A model generated the notes under the pieces. The model was not told where the DNA came from. It searched no databases and saw nothing but the letters and a program-made list of their open reading frames with translations. This document shows positions 16,086 to 26,541 of a stretch of DNA of 36,322 nucleotides, one piece after another (the stretch's first letter is position 1; each line of letters starts with the position of its first letter). Both the position numbers and the translations under genes were made by a program. This DNA comes from Methylobacterium gregans (GTDB lineage Bacteria > Pseudomonadota > Alphaproteobacteria > Rhizobiales > Beijerinckiaceae): NCBI RefSeq assembly GCF_022179245.1, contig NZ_BPQM01000096.1, positions 1 to 36,322 of the forward strand. Reading direction: 5' to 3'.

Positions 16086-17030
16086 ATGGGAAAGCCTGAG
16101 GCCATGACCCGGCCCGAAATGCCCCATCCCCTCCCCTCCGAGGCCGACCTCGCCGCCCTGAAGGCCGAGGCCGGCGCGTGGTTCACGACACTCCGCGACC
16201 GGATCACCGGCGCGCTGGAGGCGATCGAGGCGGAGGCGGCGGGCCCCTTCCACGCCGACGCGCCGGTTGAGCCGCAGGCCTTCGTGAAGACGCCTTGGGA
16301 GCGCACCGACCATACGGGGGCCCATGGCGGCGGCGGCACCATGGCGATCCTGAAAGGCCGGGTGTTCGAGAAGGCGGGCGTCCACGTCTCGACCGTGCAC
16401 GGCGAGTTCGCCCCCGAGTTCCGGGCGCAGATGCCGGGCGCGGCGGAGGACCCGCGCTTCTTCGCCACCGGCATCTCGCTGATCGTCCATCCCTGGAACC
16501 CGCACGTGCCGACCGTGCACATGAATACCCGCTTCGTCGTGACGACGAAGGCGTGGTTCGGCGGGGGCGCCGACCTCACCCCCGTGCTCGAGCGGCGGCG
16601 CACGCAAGATGATCCGGATAGCCAGCTCTTCCACGCTCGCCTGCGGCAGGCCTGCGAGGCGCACGCGCCCGCCGCCGACTACGCCCGCTACAAGGCGTGG
16701 TGCGACGAGTATTTCTGGCTGAAGCACCGCAACGAGCCGCGCGGCATCGGCGGCATCTTCTACGACTATCACTGGACCAGCGATCCCCAGGCCGACCTCG
16801 CCTACACGCGGGACGTGGGCCTCGCCTTCCTCGACGCCTATCCGGAGATCGTCCGGCGGAACCTCGGCACCCCCTGGACCGAGGCGGACCGCCACGAGCA
16901 GCAGGTGCGGCGTGGGCGCTACGTGGAGTTCAACCTGCTCTACGACCGGGGGACGATCTTCGGCCTGAAGACCGGCGGCAACGTCGCCTCGATCCTGTCC
17001 TCCCTGCCCCCCACCGTGCGCTGGCCGTGA
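16086..17030 (+). CDS. hemF: Oxygen-dependent coproporphyrinogen III oxidase HemF
   Basis: Heme biosynthesis: converts coproporphyrinogen III to protoporphyrinogen IX using O2, in the cytoplasm. 314 residues, typical length. Signature blocks are all there: [65 protein letters not shown] and [14 protein letters not shown] followed by GLKTGGN. Start ATG 16086 or ATG 16104 (MTRPEMPHP); neither has a decisive ribosome-binding site. The stop overlaps the GTG of the helicase gene downstream. Confidence 0.97.
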   Translation: MGKPEAMTRPEMPHPLPSEADLAALKAEAGAWFTTLRDRITGALEAIEAEAAGPFHADAPVEPQAFVKTPWERTDHTGAHGGGGTMAILKGRVFEKAGVHVSTVHGEFAPEFRAQMPGAAEDPRFFATGISLIVHPWNPHVPTVHMNTRFVVTTKAWFGGGADLTPVLERRRTQDDPDSQLFHARLRQACEAHAPAADYARYKAWCDEYFWLKHRNEPRGIGGIFYDYHWTSDPQADLAYTRDVGLAFLDAYPEIVRRNLGTPWTEADRHEQQVRRGRYVEFNLLYDRGTIFGLKTGGNVASILSSLPPTVRWP

Positions 17031-18145
17031 CGGATTCGGTCCCGACCCGGTTCGCGCCGCAGCAGGAGGCGGCGCTGAAGGCCATCTCCGCCTGGCGCAA
17101 GGGCGGGGGCGATCAGGTCTTCCGCCTGTTCGGCTACGCGGGCACCGGCAAGACCACGCTCGCCCGCCGCATCGCCGAGGACGTCGAGGGCTCGGTCGTC
17201 TTCGGCGCCTTCACCGGCAAGGCGGCGTCCGTGATGCGGGCCAAGGGCTGCCACGATGCCGGCACGATCCACAGCCTGATCTACCGTACCAAGGAAGCGG
17301 AGGAAGGCGGGCCGACCTTCACGCTGAACCGCTCGGGACCCGCCGCCAAGGCCGACCTCATCGTCATCGACGAGTGCTCGATGGTCGATTCGGACCTCGG
17401 CAACGACCTCCTCTCGCTCGACAAGCCAGTCCTGGTGCTGGGCGACCCGGCCCAGCTGCCGCCGGTGCGCGGCGGCGGCTTCTTCACCGAGGCCGAGCCC
17501 GACGTGATGCTCACCGACGTGCACCGGCAGGCCGAGGACGACCCGATCATCCGCATGGCGATGACGGTGCGGGAGGGCGGACGCCTGGCGATCGGCTCCT
17601 ACGGGGCGAGCCAGGTGATCTCCCGGCGCGACATCGATTCGGAGCAGGTGCTCGACTGCGATCAGGTGCTCGTCGGGATGAACAAGACCCGGCGGCTCTA
17701 CAACAACCGCCTGCGCGAGCTCGCCGGCCACACCGATCCGATGCCGGCGGTGGGCGAGAAGCTGGTCTGCCTGAGGAACGACCGCACCAAGGGCTTGCTC
17801 AACGGCTCGACCTGGACCGTGAAGGCCCTGCGCGCCCCGCCGCGCCCCGACATGGTCCGGCTCGACGTGGTGCCGGAGGACGACCCGGCGCTCAGGCGGC
17901 GCGCCACCGACATCAAGGTGCTGCGCCAGATCATCTCGGGAAGCGAGGAGGAGGTCCCGCTCTACCTCCGCCGCGAGACCGACGAGTTCACCTACGGCTA
18001 CGCGCTGACCGTGCACAAGGCGCAAGGGTCGCAGTGGGACAAGGTGGTGCTGTTCGACGAATCCTTCGCCTTCCGCGAGCACCGGGCGCGCTGGCTCTAC
18101 ACCGGACTGACGCGGGCCGCCGAGGCCGTGACGGTGGTGGTGTAG
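17027..18145 (+). CDS. RecD-like superfamily 1B DNA helicase
   Basis: 372 residues from GTG 17027, which overlaps the hemF TGA by four bases (GTGA). Walker A is [13 protein letters not shown] at 36-48, motif [12 protein letters not shown], motif [15 protein letters not shown], and the C-terminal UvrD_C_2-type block [21 protein letters not shown] followed by [13 protein letters not shown]. The order matches the ATP-dependent 5'-3' RecD/Dda group but without the long N-terminal region of RecD2, so it is closer in size to Dda-like proteins (about 440). Probably a repair or replication-restart helicase; the partner is unknown. The open frame extends upstream over hemF but that part is a shadow. 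Confidence 0.9.
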   Translation: MTDSVPTRFAPQQEAALKAISAWRKGGGDQVFRLFGYAGTGKTTLARRIAEDVEGSVVFGAFTGKAASVMRAKGCHDAGTIHSLIYRTKEAEEGGPTFTLNRSGPAAKADLIVIDECSMVDSDLGNDLLSLDKPVLVLGDPAQLPPVRGGGFFTEAEPDVMLTDVHRQAEDDPIIRMAMTVREGGRLAIGSYGASQVISRRDIDSEQVLDCDQVLVGMNKTRRLYNNRLRELAGHTDPMPAVGEKLVCLRNDRTKGLLNGSTWTVKALRAPPRPDMVRLDVVPEDDPALRRRATDIKVLRQIISGSEEEVPLYLRRETDEFTYGYALTVHKAQGSQWDKVVLFDESFAFREHRARWLYTGLTRAAEAVTVVV

Positions 18146-18158
18146 GTGCGCGCAATCT

Positions 18159-18181
18159 CCCTCCCCCGCAGAGGGGGAGGG
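18159..18181. terminator. Hairpin between convergent helicase and aminotransferase genes
   Basis: CCCTCCCCC (18159-18167) pairs perfectly with GGGGGAGGG (18173-18181) around GCAGA. It lies 13 bases past the helicase stop and 17 bases past the stop of the convergent aminotransferase, so it can act for both. No T run follows; similar C/G-rich palindromes occur at 23566 and 32631. Confidence 0.55.
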
Positions 18182-18198
18182 TTCGGTTCGGGCCGGCT

Positions 18199-19473
18199 TC
18201 AGCCCAGCCGCGCCTCGACGGCGGCGAGCAGCGTGCAGAGCGCCACGGCCTCGGCGGCCTTGCGCACATCCGCGAGGCTCGGGAAGGTCGGAGCGATGCG
18301 CAGCGTCCGGTCGTTCGGGTCCTTCCCGTAGGGGTGCGTCGCCCCGGCGGGCGTCAGCGCGATGCCGGCCTCCTTGGCGAGCGCCACGACGCGGCTCGCG
18401 GTGCCGTCCTGCACGTCGAGGGTGATGAAGTAGCCGCCCTTCGGCGCGCTCCACTGCGCCACGCCCTGGCCGCCGAGCCGGGCCGCGAAGGCCTCCTCGA
18501 CAGCGGTGAATTTCGGCGCGATCAGCTCCCGGTGCTTCTCCATGTGCGCGGCGATGCCGGCATCGTCGCGCAGGAAGCGGACGTGGCGGAGCTGATTCAG
18601 CTTGTCCGGGCCGATCGAGCGGCGACCGGCCTGGGCGAGGTACCAGCGCACGTTCTCGGGCGAGGAGGCCCAGAGCGCGAGGCCGGCGCCGGCCAGCGTC
18701 ACCTTCGAGGTCGAGGCGAAGATGAAGGCCCGGTTCGGGTTGCCGGCCTCCGCGCAGGCGTCGAGGATGTTGGCGAGCTCCGGGCGCTCGGCGCTGAGGT
18801 GGTGCACCGCGTAGGCGTTGTCCCAGAAGATCCGGAAGTCGGGGGCGCCCGTCTTCATGGAGGCCAGGCGCCGCACAGTCTCGGCGCTGTAGGTTTCGCC
18901 GCTCGGGTTGGCGTATTTCGGCACGCACCAGATGCCCTTGACGCTCGGATCGGCCACGGCCTTCTCGACCGCGTCCATGTCCGGGCCCGCGCCCGTCATC
19001 GGGATCGCGATCATGCGGATGCCGTAGCCCTCGCAGAGCGCGAAGTGGCGGTCGTAGCCGGGCACCGGGCACAGGAAGGTGATCGGCTCCTCCTTCGACC
19101 ACGGGCCCTTGCCGCCCGGCACGCCCTTGAGCAGCGCGTACACGATCGTGTCGTGCATGAGCGCGAGGCTCGAATTGTTGGCGACGACGATCTGGTCGGC
19201 GGGCGCGCCCATCAGGGTCGAGAACAGGGCGCGGGTCTCCGCGAGGCCCTGCAGGTTGCCGTAGTTGCGCGCGTCGGTGCCGTCCTCGGCGGTGGTGTCG
19301 CGGTTGCCCGGCAGCGCCAGCATCTCGGCCGAGAGGTCGAGCTGGGCCGAGGCCGGCTTGCCGCGGGTCATGTCGAGCTTGAGGCCCTGAGCCTTCAGGG
19401 CCTCGTACTCTTGCACTAGGCCGGCGCGCAGATCGGTAAGGGCATCGGACGACAGTTCGGACAGCGGCGGCAT
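18199..19473 (-). CDS. Aspartate aminotransferase subgroup Ic (PLP-dependent)
   Basis: 424 residues, fold-type I aminotransferase. The PLP lysine is K257 in [17 protein letters not shown] at 189-192 and DNAYAVHHL at 218-226 supply cofactor contacts. The N-terminal [17 protein letters not shown] and the block [16 protein letters not shown] are characteristic of the 'aminotran_MocR / Asp_aminotransf' (class Ic) type rather than classic AspC. Known members transfer the amino group between aspartate and 2-oxoglutarate. Start 19473 is chosen because AGGAG precedes it by about nine bases; the frame is open to ATG 19524. It is divergent from hslV. Confidence 0.9.
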   Translation of the reverse strand: MPPLSELSSDALTDLRAGLVQEYEALKAQGLKLDMTRGKPASAQLDLSAEMLALPGNRDTTAEDGTDARNYGNLQGLAETRALFSTLMGAPADQIVVANNSSLALMHDTIVYALLKGVPGGKGPWSKEEPITFLCPVPGYDRHFALCEGYGIRMIAIPMTGAGPDMDAVEKAVADPSVKGIWCVPKYANPSGETYSAETVRRLASMKTGAPDFRIFWDNAYAVHHLSAERPELANILDACAEAGNPNRAFIFASTSKVTLAGAGLALWASSPENVRWYLAQAGRRSIGPDKLNQLRHVRFLRDDAGIAAHMEKHRELIAPKFTAVEEAFAARLGGQGVAQWSAPKGGYFITLDVQDGTASRVVALAKEAGIALTPAGATHPYGKDPNDRTLRIAPTFPSLADVRKAAEAVALCTLLAAVEARLG

Positions 19474-19618
19474 CGGCCGGGGCTCCTGTGCGGGTGTGAG
19501 CTGTTGCGCGCCCTTCCGACCCAAATCGCCGCCGCCGTCAAGCGCCGCGTTGGCATTCGGGCGCGTCAGCGCTTACGTGCGGCGCGGGACGCAACTCCCG
19601 GACCGGACGGAGACAGCC

Positions 19619-20185
19619 TTGGCCGAGCACGACGCCCTTCCCACGATGCACGCGACGACGATCCTGATGGTGCGCAAGGGGGGGCGCGTCGTCATCGGCG
19701 GCGACGGTCAGGTCAGCCTCGGCCAGACCATCGTGAAGGGCAATGCCCGCAAGGTCCGCCGCCTCGCCAAGGGCGCGGTGATCGGCGGCTTCGCGGGCGC
19801 GACCGCCGACGCCTTCACGCTGTTCGAGCGGCTGGAGGCGAAGCTGGAGCAGTATCCCGGCCAGCTCACCCGCGCCTGCGTCGAGCTCACCAAGGATTGG
19901 CGCACCGACCGCTACCTGCGCCGCCTTGAGGCGATGATGCTGGTGGCCGACAAGGAGGTCAGCCTGCTCCTCTCGGGGGCCGGCGACGTGCTGGAGCCCG
20001 AGACCGGCGTGATGGCGATCGGCTCGGGCGGCAATTTCGCGCTCGCCGCCGCGCGGGCGCTGGAGGACAGCGAGCACGATGCGGAGACTATAGTCCGCAA
20101 GGCGATGAAGATCGCCGCCGACATCTGCGTTTATACCAACGGCTCCCTCGTCCTAGAAAGCCTGGACGGAGCATCTGCAACATAG
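19619..20185 (+). CDS. hslV: HslV, peptidase subunit of the HslUV protease
   Basis: N-terminal-nucleophile Thr protease forming a double hexamer gated by HslU; degrades misfolded and regulatory proteins. 188 residues from TTG 19619, preceded by GGAG with a six-base spacer. An ATG at 19646 is an alternative that would leave MHATT. The catalytic Thr is in [12 protein letters not shown] (Thr13 in this numbering, exposed after processing), followed by [22 protein letters not shown] and [14 protein letters not shown], all standard for HslV. Its usual partner hslU is 2 kb further on, separated by a chemoreceptor gene. Confidence 0.96.
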   Translation: MAEHDALPTMHATTILMVRKGGRVVIGGDGQVSLGQTIVKGNARKVRRLAKGAVIGGFAGATADAFTLFERLEAKLEQYPGQLTRACVELTKDWRTDRYLRRLEAMMLVADKEVSLLLSGAGDVLEPETGVMAIGSGGNFALAAARALEDSEHDAETIVRKAMKIAADICVYTNGSLVLESLDGASAT

Positions 20186-20255
20186 ATCCTGCTGTTAATC
20201 GGAGTTTGATATATTATGCCCATGGTGCCGCCCCGGGGGACGGGTTCGGCACACC

Positions 20256-21926
20256 ATGAAGATCGGAACCAAACTTCTCGGGCTCGTCGGGGGCTGCAGT
20301 GCCGTCACCCTTGTGGTGGCGGCGGTGAGCATCGGTTCGCTGCACACCCTCAACGAGGCCATCGGCGAGACGCGGTTCGCGGCCACGCGCGCGCTCAACG
20401 GCGCGAATCTCAACCGTCTCGCCTCCGAGGTCACGATGGACTCGCGCGGCGTCTACGCCTCGGCCGACCGCGCCGAGGCGAGGAAGTACGCGGACGGCAT
20501 CACCCGGGGCCTCGCCGCGATGGACGCGCTGTTGAAGGCGTGGGCGCCGATCGTCGAGGCGAAGGACCGCGCCCTGTTCGAGGCCGTGTCCCACGATGCC
20601 GCGGCCTTCGCGCGCATGCGCGTCGAGATCGCCCGCGCCGGTACCGAGGACTCGCCGAAGGCTGCCGCGGCGCTTGGCTTCAACGAGGCCAACCAGGCCA
20701 ACCGCCGCGCCTTCCAGGCCGGCATCACAGAGCTGGTCAAGCGCGGACGCGACGAGGTCGAGGCGATCGATGCGGCCACCGACGCGCTCTACAGCCAGCG
20801 CATGGCCCTGCTGCTCGCGCTGGCGCTCGGCGGCACGCTCGGCTGCCTCATCGTCGGAGGGCTGATCGGCCGCCGCCAGATCGCCCGGCCGCTCGCCGCG
20901 GTCTCGGACGCGATCCGGGCGCTCGCGGGCGGACGGCACGAGCTGCCGCCGGTCCGGCCGAGCCGCGACGAGATCGGCGCGATCTGGGCGAGCATGCAGG
21001 TCTTCGCGGACGCCATGCGCACCGCCGAATCCCTCCGGGCCGATCAGGCGCGGGCGGGCGCGGCGGCGCGCACCGCCCGGCAGGCCGAGATGGCGGCGCT
21101 GGCCGACCGGTTCGAGGGCAGCGTCGGCGAGCTGGTCCAACACTTGGCCGCCGCCGCGACCGAGATGGAGGCGACCGCCCGCAGCCTGACCACCACCGCC
21201 GAGGCGACGAGCCGACGCTCGGAGGCCGCCGCTTACCGCTCCGGCGAGACCGCGGGCAGCGTCGAGGCGGTCGCGGCGGCGACGCAGCAACTCGCCGCCA
21301 GCGCCAACGAGATCGGCGCCCAGGTGGCGCGCACGGCCGAGGCAGCCGCGGGCGCCGTCGCGGGCACGCGGCGCAGCCGCGAGCAGGTGGAGATCCTGGC
21401 CCGCAGCGCCGGCGGGATCGGCGAGGTGGTCGGCCTCATTGCCAGCATCGCGGGCCAGACGAACCTGCTGGCCTTGAACGCCACCATCGAGGCGGCGCGC
21501 GCGGGCGAGGCGGGGCGCGGCTTCGCGGTGGTGGCCAGCGAGGTCAAGGAACTCGCCGCCCAGACGGCGCGGGCCACCGACCAGATCACCGCCCAGATCG
21601 CCACGATCCAGGACGCGACCCGCGAGACCGTCTCGGCCATGGGGGAGATCGACGCGACCATCGGCGGTGTGCACCAGATCGCGCTCGGCGTCGCCGCCGC
21701 GGTGGAGGAGCAGCAGGCGGCCACCCGGGAGATCGCCCGCAGTGTCGCGGGCGCCGCCGAGAACACGCGCGCCGTCACCGGCAGCATGGCGGAGATGCGC
21801 GGCGACGCCCAGGCGGCGGGCGCCGGTGCCGCCCAGGTTCTGTCCGCGGCCGGCGAGCTGGCCCGCCGGGCGGGCGACCTCGGCGTCCAGGTCGACGGAT
21901 TCGTCGCGGAGGTCCGGGCCGCCTGA
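20256..21926 (+). CDS. Methyl-accepting chemotaxis protein with four-helix-type sensor
   Basis: 556 residues. Membrane helix 1 at about 7-29, a helical periplasmic sensor of about 155 residues (30-182) compatible with a four-helix-bundle ligand domain, membrane helix 2 at about 183-204, HAMP about 206-258, then a cytoplasmic coiled coil. The CheA/CheW-contacting tip is [20 protein letters not shown] followed by [14 protein letters not shown]. It ends EVRAA without a CheR-tethering pentapeptide. The ligand is unknown. Start ATG 20256 is set by the signal-anchor; no strong ribosome-binding site. It sits between hslV and hslU, and there is no chemotaxis operon around it. Confidence 0.93.
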   Translation: MKIGTKLLGLVGGCSAVTLVVAAVSIGSLHTLNEAIGETRFAATRALNGANLNRLASEVTMDSRGVYASADRAEARKYADGITRGLAAMDALLKAWAPIVEAKDRALFEAVSHDAAAFARMRVEIARAGTEDSPKAAAALGFNEANQANRRAFQAGITELVKRGRDEVEAIDAATDALYSQRMALLLALALGGTLGCLIVGGLIGRRQIARPLAAVSDAIRALAGGRHELPPVRPSRDEIGAIWASMQVFADAMRTAESLRADQARAGAAARTARQAEMAALADRFEGSVGELVQHLAAAATEMEATARSLTTTAEATSRRSEAAAYRSGETAGSVEAVAAATQQLAASANEIGAQVARTAEAAAGAVAGTRRSREQVEILARSAGGIGEVVGLIASIAGQTNLLALNATIEAARAGEAGRGFAVVASEVKELAAQTARATDQITAQIATIQDATRETVSAMGEIDATIGGVHQIALGVAAAVEEQQAATREIARSVAGAAENTRAVTGSMAEMRGDAQAAGAGAAQVLSAAGELARRAGDLGVQVDGFVAEVRAA

Positions 21927-21945
21927 GCCGCAAGGTCCCGGTTTC

Positions 21946-22075
21946 GAAAGGCCTGAGGCCTTTCTCGGGTCCAGGGCGAAGCTCTGCAATGGAGCCTCCG
22001 GCCCGGCGTAGCCGGGCCGGAGGCTCCAACCCTGGGCTGCGCGTCCCGCGACCTGCGCCGAGGGCCCGAGGCCCT
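21946..22075. repeat. Cluster of extragenic palindromes between chemoreceptor and hslU
   Basis: Four dyads in 130 bases: GAAAGGCC-TGA-GGCCTTTC (21946-21964), CAGGGC-GAA-GCTCTG (21973-21987, one G-T pair), a perfect 17-bp arm pair GGAGCCTCCGGCCCGGC/GCCGGGCCGGAGGCTCC around GTA (21991-22027), and AGGGCC-CGA-GGCCCT (22061-22075). The first two, read on the minus strand, match the layout of the element at 36248-36303, so this looks like a dispersed REP-type family. It could also terminate the chemoreceptor transcript. Confidence 0.75.
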
Positions 22076-22168
22076 TCGGGATCCCGTGTTGCCCTTGCGT
22101 CGGAGGCGCCGAGTCCCCATTCCGAGCTCTGCCGCACACGAGGACGAGCGCCGAGGCAGCCCAGGGCG

Positions 22169-23482
22169 ATGACCACGTTTTCCCCCCGCGAGATCGTTTC
22201 CGAACTCGACCGCTTCATCGTCGGCCAGCACGAGGCGAAGCGCGCCGTCGCGATCGCCCTCCGCAACCGCTGGCGCCGTCAGCAGCTCACCGGGCCGCTG
22301 CGCGAGGAGGTGGCGCCCAAGAACATCCTGATGATCGGCCCAACCGGCTGCGGCAAGACCGAGATCGCCCGCCGCCTCGCCCGGCTCGCCAACGCGCCCT
22401 TCCTGAAGGTCGAGGCCACCAAGTTCACCGAAGTCGGTTATGTCGGCCGCGACGTGGAGCAGATCGTGCGCGACCTCGTCGAGGTAGCCATCGGCCTGAC
22501 CCGCGAGGAGAAGCGCAAGTCCGTCCGCGCCAAGGCCGAGGCCGCCGCGGAGGCGCGCATCCTCGACGCTCTCGTCGGTCCCACCGCGAGCCCTGCCACC
22601 CGCGACAGCTTCCGGAAGAAGCTCCGCGACGGCCAGCTCGACGACAAGGAGGTCGAGCTGGAACTGACCTCCGGCGGCCCGGCCGGCGTGCCGATGTTCG
22701 AGATCCCGGGCATGCCCGGCGCCTCGATGGGGGCGATCAATATCGGCGACATGCTCGGCAAGGCGCTTGGCGGTCAGCGCGGCAAGCCGCGCCGCATCAC
22801 CGTACGGGACGCCCATGCGCCGCTTCTCGCCGAGGAGAGCGACAAGCTCGTGGACGACGAGGCGCTGGTGCGCGAGGCGATCCGCGAGGTGGAGGACAAC
22901 GGCATCGTCTTCCTCGACGAGATCGACAAGATCTGCGCCCGCGAGGGCCGCTCCTCGGCCGACGTCTCCCGCGAGGGTGTGCAGCGGGACCTCCTGCCCT
23001 TGATCGAGGGCACCACGGTCGCGACGAAGCACGGACCGGTGAAGACCGACCACGTCCTGTTCATCGCGTCCGGCGCCTTTCACGTTTCCAAGCCCGCCGA
23101 CCTGCTGCCGGAACTTCAGGGCCGGCTGCCGATCCGCGTCGAGCTGCAGCCGCTCACCGTCGAGGACTTCAAGCAGATCCTTACCGCCACCGAGGCGAGC
23201 CTCCTCAAGCAGACGGTCGCCCTAATGGAGACCGAGGGCGTGACGCTGACCTTCTCGGAGGACGCGGTCGACGCGCTCGCCCGCGTCGCCGTCGAGGTGA
23301 ACGGCTCGGTCGAGAACATCGGCGCCCGCCGTCTGCAGACGGTGCTGGAGCGGGTGATCGACGAGATCTCGTTCACGGCGACCGACCGCTCCGGCGAGAC
23401 GGTCCCGATCGACGCGGCCTACGTGCGGGCGCGGGTGGAGAGCCTCGCGGCGAACGCGGATCTGAGCCGGTTCATCCTGTAG
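22169..23482 (+). CDS. hslU: HslU, ATPase/unfoldase subunit of the HslUV protease
   Basis: AAA+ hexameric unfoldase feeding HslV. 437 residues, typical length. N-terminal [21 protein letters not shown], Walker [10 protein letters not shown] at 57-65 (Cys in place of the more usual Val; I believe this occurs in other Rhizobiales), [16 protein letters not shown] pore-region block, Walker [11 protein letters not shown], sensor region [12 protein letters not shown] and the C-terminal hook needed for HslV activation (NADLSRFIL). Start ATG 22169 (MTTFSPRE); the open frame reaching far upstream overlaps the chemoreceptor and is a shadow. It probably has its own promoter because of the 242-base palindromic spacer. 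Confidence 0.97.
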   Translation: MTTFSPREIVSELDRFIVGQHEAKRAVAIALRNRWRRQQLTGPLREEVAPKNILMIGPTGCGKTEIARRLARLANAPFLKVEATKFTEVGYVGRDVEQIVRDLVEVAIGLTREEKRKSVRAKAEAAAEARILDALVGPTASPATRDSFRKKLRDGQLDDKEVELELTSGGPAGVPMFEIPGMPGASMGAINIGDMLGKALGGQRGKPRRITVRDAHAPLLAEESDKLVDDEALVREAIREVEDNGIVFLDEIDKICAREGRSSADVSREGVQRDLLPLIEGTTVATKHGPVKTDHVLFIASGAFHVSKPADLLPELQGRLPIRVELQPLTVEDFKQILTATEASLLKQTVALMETEGVTLTFSEDAVDALARVAVEVNGSVENIGARRLQTVLERVIDEISFTATDRSGETVPIDAAYVRARVESLAANADLSRFIL

Positions 23483-23565
23483 CGCGCCGACGCGCCCTCT
23501 CGCTACCGGCAGGCTATTGGATGACGGCATGCGCTGTCCGGTTCGCACTGGATCCGCGGCGCGCT

Positions 23566-23718
23566 CCCTCTCCCATAGGGAAAGGTCTGCTTTCGCAGAA
23601 AGCGGGGTGAGGGGTATGACCTCACAGACCTGAGCACGGCATCGACGCGCGTTTCGCGCTGCGTATTTTTGCGGCAGCCGCATACCCTCCACCTTGTCCC
23701 TCGCCCTATGGGAGAGGG
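23566..23718. repeat. 153-bp element bounded by perfect 15-bp inverted repeats (MITE-like)
   Basis: CCCTCTCCCATAGGG at 23566-23580 is the exact inverse of CCCTATGGGAGAGGG at 23704-23718; GGATCC-type sequence lies outside or next to both ends. Inside is a second dyad, GTGAGG-GGTATGA-CCTCAC (23605-23623 region), and no protein-like frame. It sits in the 294-base gap between hslU and the exporter gene. It may be two REP units in opposite orientation or a miniature non-autonomous element. Confidence 0.6.
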
Positions 23719-23776
23719 GATCCGCCCATTCCGGCAGGTCGGCGCAAGCTGTTTGCCTCCGAGAGTACGCGTCCCC

Positions 23777-24655
23777 GTGACGACCGATTTCCGCCCTGCC
23801 GGCAGCCCGCTCCTGCCCGTGGCCGCGCTCGTCGCCGGCATGGTCTCGCTTCAGAGTGGGGCCGCGCTTGCCAAGACCCTGTTCCCCGTGGTGGGCGCTT
23901 CCGGCGTCTCGGCGCTGCGCGTCGGCTTCTCGGCCCTGATCCTGCTCGCCGTCTGGCGGCCCTGGCGGCGCAGCCTGCCCATGCGCGATGCCGGCTGGAT
24001 CCTGCTTTACGGGGTCGCGCTCGGCCTGATGAACCTGCTCTTCTACCGCGCCCTGCTCACCATCCCGCTGGGGCCTGCGGTCGCGATCGAGTTCGCGGGA
24101 CCGCTCACGGTCGCGCTCTCCGCCTCGCGGCGCCTCTTCGACGTCGCTTGGATCGGTCTTGCGGTGCTTGGGCTCGGCCTGCTGCTTCCGCTGGGCGGTG
24201 CGGGCGCGCTCGATCCGGTCGGCGTCGCCTACGCGCTCGGGGCGGCCCTCGCCTGGGCCCTCTACATCCTGTTCGGTCAGCGCGCGGGCCGCGCCCATGG
24301 CGGGCAGGCGGTCTCGCTCGGCATGCTGACGGCGGCTCTGGTGATTGCCCCCTTCGGTCTCGCGGAGGCGGGCACCGCCCTGTTCGAACCCGCGACTCTG
24401 GCGAGCGGGCTCGTCGTCGCGGTGATGTCGAGCGCGCTCCCCTATTCGCTGGAGATGGTGGCGCTGCGCCGGCTCGACCGGCAGGTCTTCGGGGTCATGA
24501 TGAGCGTCGAGCCGGCGATCGCGTCGCTGGCCGCGATGGCGATCCTCGGTGAGCGCCTCGGACCGGTCCAGTGGTTCGCGATCGCCTGCGTGATCGTCGC
24601 TTCGGTCGGCATCACGGCGCGGAGTCGACCCCGGCCCGCGCCGGGCGCGCCCTGA
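23777..24655 (+). CDS. EamA-family exporter (RhtA-like)
   Basis: 292 residues from GTG 23777 with about ten membrane helices in two homologous halves, the drug/metabolite transporter layout. Marks include FYRALLTIPLGPAVAIEF in the first EamA repeat, YALGAALAWALYILFGQRAG starting the second, and VMSSALPYSLEMVALRRL and SVEPAIASLAAMAILGE in the second. These last two are close to RhtA, the E. coli threonine/homoserine exporter. The substrate is not proven. Upstream ATGs (23669, 23708) fall in the palindromic element and are rejected. Confidence 0.87.
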   Translation: MTTDFRPAGSPLLPVAALVAGMVSLQSGAALAKTLFPVVGASGVSALRVGFSALILLAVWRPWRRSLPMRDAGWILLYGVALGLMNLLFYRALLTIPLGPAVAIEFAGPLTVALSASRRLFDVAWIGLAVLGLGLLLPLGGAGALDPVGVAYALGAALAWALYILFGQRAGRAHGGQAVSLGMLTAALVIAPFGLAEAGTALFEPATLASGLVVAVMSSALPYSLEMVALRRLDRQVFGVMMSVEPAIASLAAMAILGERLGPVQWFAIACVIVASVGITARSRPRPAPGAP

Positions 24656-24681
24656 GGGCGTCGCCCAGGCGCCGTCCCCGA

Positions 24682-26394
24682 TCAGGCCGCAACCGCGGCG
24701 AGGAAACGGCCGATCTCAGCTTCGAGACCTGCCGCGACGGTCTCGACGGAGCTCGCCGCCTGCTCCACCGCGGCCGCCGCCTCGGCGGTCTGCCGGGCCG
24801 CGTCCGAGACCGTGTCGAGCTCGCGGGCGATCGCCGCGCTGGTGCCTGCGGTCTCGCCGACGCTGCGGGCGATCTCGCCGGTGGCCGCGCCCTGCGCCAG
24901 GATCGCACCGGCGATGTCGGCGGTCGCGACGCCGATCGCCCCCATCCGGGTCGTCATCCGGCCGATCGCCTCGACGGCGCTGCCGGTCGCACCCTGGACG
25001 CGGCCCACCTGGGCGGCGATCTCTTCGGTGGCCCGCGCCGTCTGGTTGGCGAGTTCCTTGACCTCGGCCGCCACCACCGCGAAGCCCCGCCCCGCCTCGC
25101 CGGCGCGGGCCGCCTCGATCGTGGCGTTGAGCGCCAGCAGGTTCGTCTGGCCCGCGATCTGCGAGATCAGCGCCACCACGTCGCCGATGCGGGCGGCGGA
25201 ATTGGCGAGCTCGCCCACTTGTGCCTCGGTGGCGGCGGCCTCCTGGATTGTGCCCGAAACCTCGGTCTCGGCACGGTCGAGCCGGTCGCGGATCTCGGTC
25301 ACGGAGGCCGACAGCTCCTCGGCAGCGCTCGCCACGCCCTGGATCGTGCCGGCGGTCTCGCGCGAGCCCGCGAGCGCTCCCTCAACCGCGCCGCGCGCCT
25401 CGCCTGAGGACGCGCTCATCGCGGCGGCGCGCTGGCGCAGTTCGGAGGTCCGGGCATCGACAGCGCGCAGCGCCTCGGCGACGGCGCTGCGGAAGCGCTC
25501 GACCTCGGCGTCGACCCGCAGGCGCCGGGCGCGCTCGCCCGCCCCGCTCGCGCTCTGCTCCGCCTCCAGCGCGCGGGCGCGCTGGCTAACGTCACGCAGG
25601 GTCGCCAGCGCCCGGGCGACGGCGCCGATCTCGTCCCGGCGCTCCCGGCTCGGGATCTCCCCATCGAGATCACCCGCCGCCAAGGCCTCCGTACGGTTCG
25701 CGATGGCCTGGAGGGGGCGGAACATCCGCAGGCCCACCGGCACCATGATCAGGAGGGCGACGAGCGTGACCAGGCTGGCGGCGACGGCCGTGGTGCTCAG
25801 GGTCGCCGCGTAGCGCGCGAGGTAGCGCTCGATCGGGATGCCGACGTAGAGCAGCCCATTGACTTTGCCGGCGGCGTCGAAGGTCGGGTGGTAGACCGTG
25901 TAGTACGGCTGGCCGAACAGCGTCACGGTGCCGGCAAAGGGCCGACCGGCCCGGACGCTCGCCTGCGCGGCATGGTCGGATGCCAGTGCCGTCCCCACGG
26001 CGCGGGCGCCTGCCTCGGTGCGCACGTTGGTGATCCGCCGCACGAAGCGATCGGTCGCGTGTTCGTAGGCGAAGACCGTGGCGGTGCCGCCGACATAGGC
26101 CGTCACATCGTCCACCACCGACAGGTCGGCGAGAGCGCCGAGATCCGGCGCGGTCACGCGGTCGAGCCTCGACCCGTCGAGCGCCGCGACGGTGCCCGGC
26201 ACGCGGCCGGCGAGCACCAGGGCGAGCGTGCGGATATGCGTGCCGCCCTCCTCTTCCTGCGCCGCCTCGACCTGCCGCCACAGGCTGTGGCTCGTGGCTG
26301 TGAGCAGCGCCCCGATGGTGAGCAGTATCGCCGCACCGGCGAGCAGGATGACCTTCGCGGTAAGGCTGCGCAGCCGTTGGGACGACGATGTCAT
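24682..26394 (-). CDS. Methyl-accepting chemotaxis protein with single-Cache sensor
   Basis: 570 residues. Membrane helix 1 at about 13-34, a periplasmic domain to about residue 190, membrane helix 2 ([18 protein letters not shown]), HAMP ([20 protein letters not shown]), then the signalling coiled coil with tip [20 protein letters not shown]. The sensor contains [19 protein letters not shown] and [12 protein letters not shown], the C-terminal strand pattern of Cache_2/Cache_3-type domains that bind small organic acids or amino acids. The C-terminus [11 protein letters not shown] resembles the xFLxxV ending of alphaproteobacterial receptors; there is no CheR pentapeptide. AT-rich sequence at 26480-26530 probably holds its promoter. 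Confidence 0.94.
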   Translation of the reverse strand: MTSSSQRLRSLTAKVILLAGAAILLTIGALLTATSHSLWRQVEAAQEEEGGTHIRTLALVLAGRVPGTVAALDGSRLDRVTAPDLGALADLSVVDDVTAYVGGTATVFAYEHATDRFVRRITNVRTEAGARAVGTALASDHAAQASVRAGRPFAGTVTLFGQPYYTVYHPTFDAAGKVNGLLYVGIPIERYLARYAATLSTTAVAASLVTLVALLIMVPVGLRMFRPLQAIANRTEALAAGDLDGEIPSRERRDEIGAVARALATLRDVSQRARALEAEQSASGAGERARRLRVDAEVERFRSAVAEALRAVDARTSELRQRAAAMSASSGEARGAVEGALAGSRETAGTIQGVASAAEELSASVTEIRDRLDRAETEVSGTIQEAAATEAQVGELANSAARIGDVVALISQIAGQTNLLALNATIEAARAGEAGRGFAVVAAEVKELANQTARATEEIAAQVGRVQGATGSAVEAIGRMTTRMGAIGVATADIAGAILAQGAATGEIARSVGETAGTSAAIARELDTVSDAARQTAEAAAAVEQAASSVETVAAGLEAEIGRFLAAVAA

Positions 26395-26541
26395 GAGAAA
26401 CCTGTTTCTCGGCAGGCGGCGGCGCCCGCCTAGAGCGCCGCGTGGAACGGAACAGTGCCGGCCGAAGGAATAGGTCCGCGCCGTTAAAATTCGGTGGTGT
26501 ATCGAATGATATGCAACCTGTAGTATAATTCCGCACGATTC

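Noticed and set aside
20214..22139. Minus-strand open frame of 641 codons
   Set aside because: Antisense to the chemoreceptor, whose HAMP and signalling motifs are clear.
23483..23776. CRISPR or tRNA-associated integration site
   Set aside because: There is no regular direct repeat with spacers and no tRNA-like cloverleaf, only inverted palindromic units.
26440..26475. EcfG-type promoter before the Cache chemoreceptor (GGAACGGAAC)
   Set aside because: No CGTT at 16-17 bases; the nearest CGTT is too distant and on the wrong strand for that gene.
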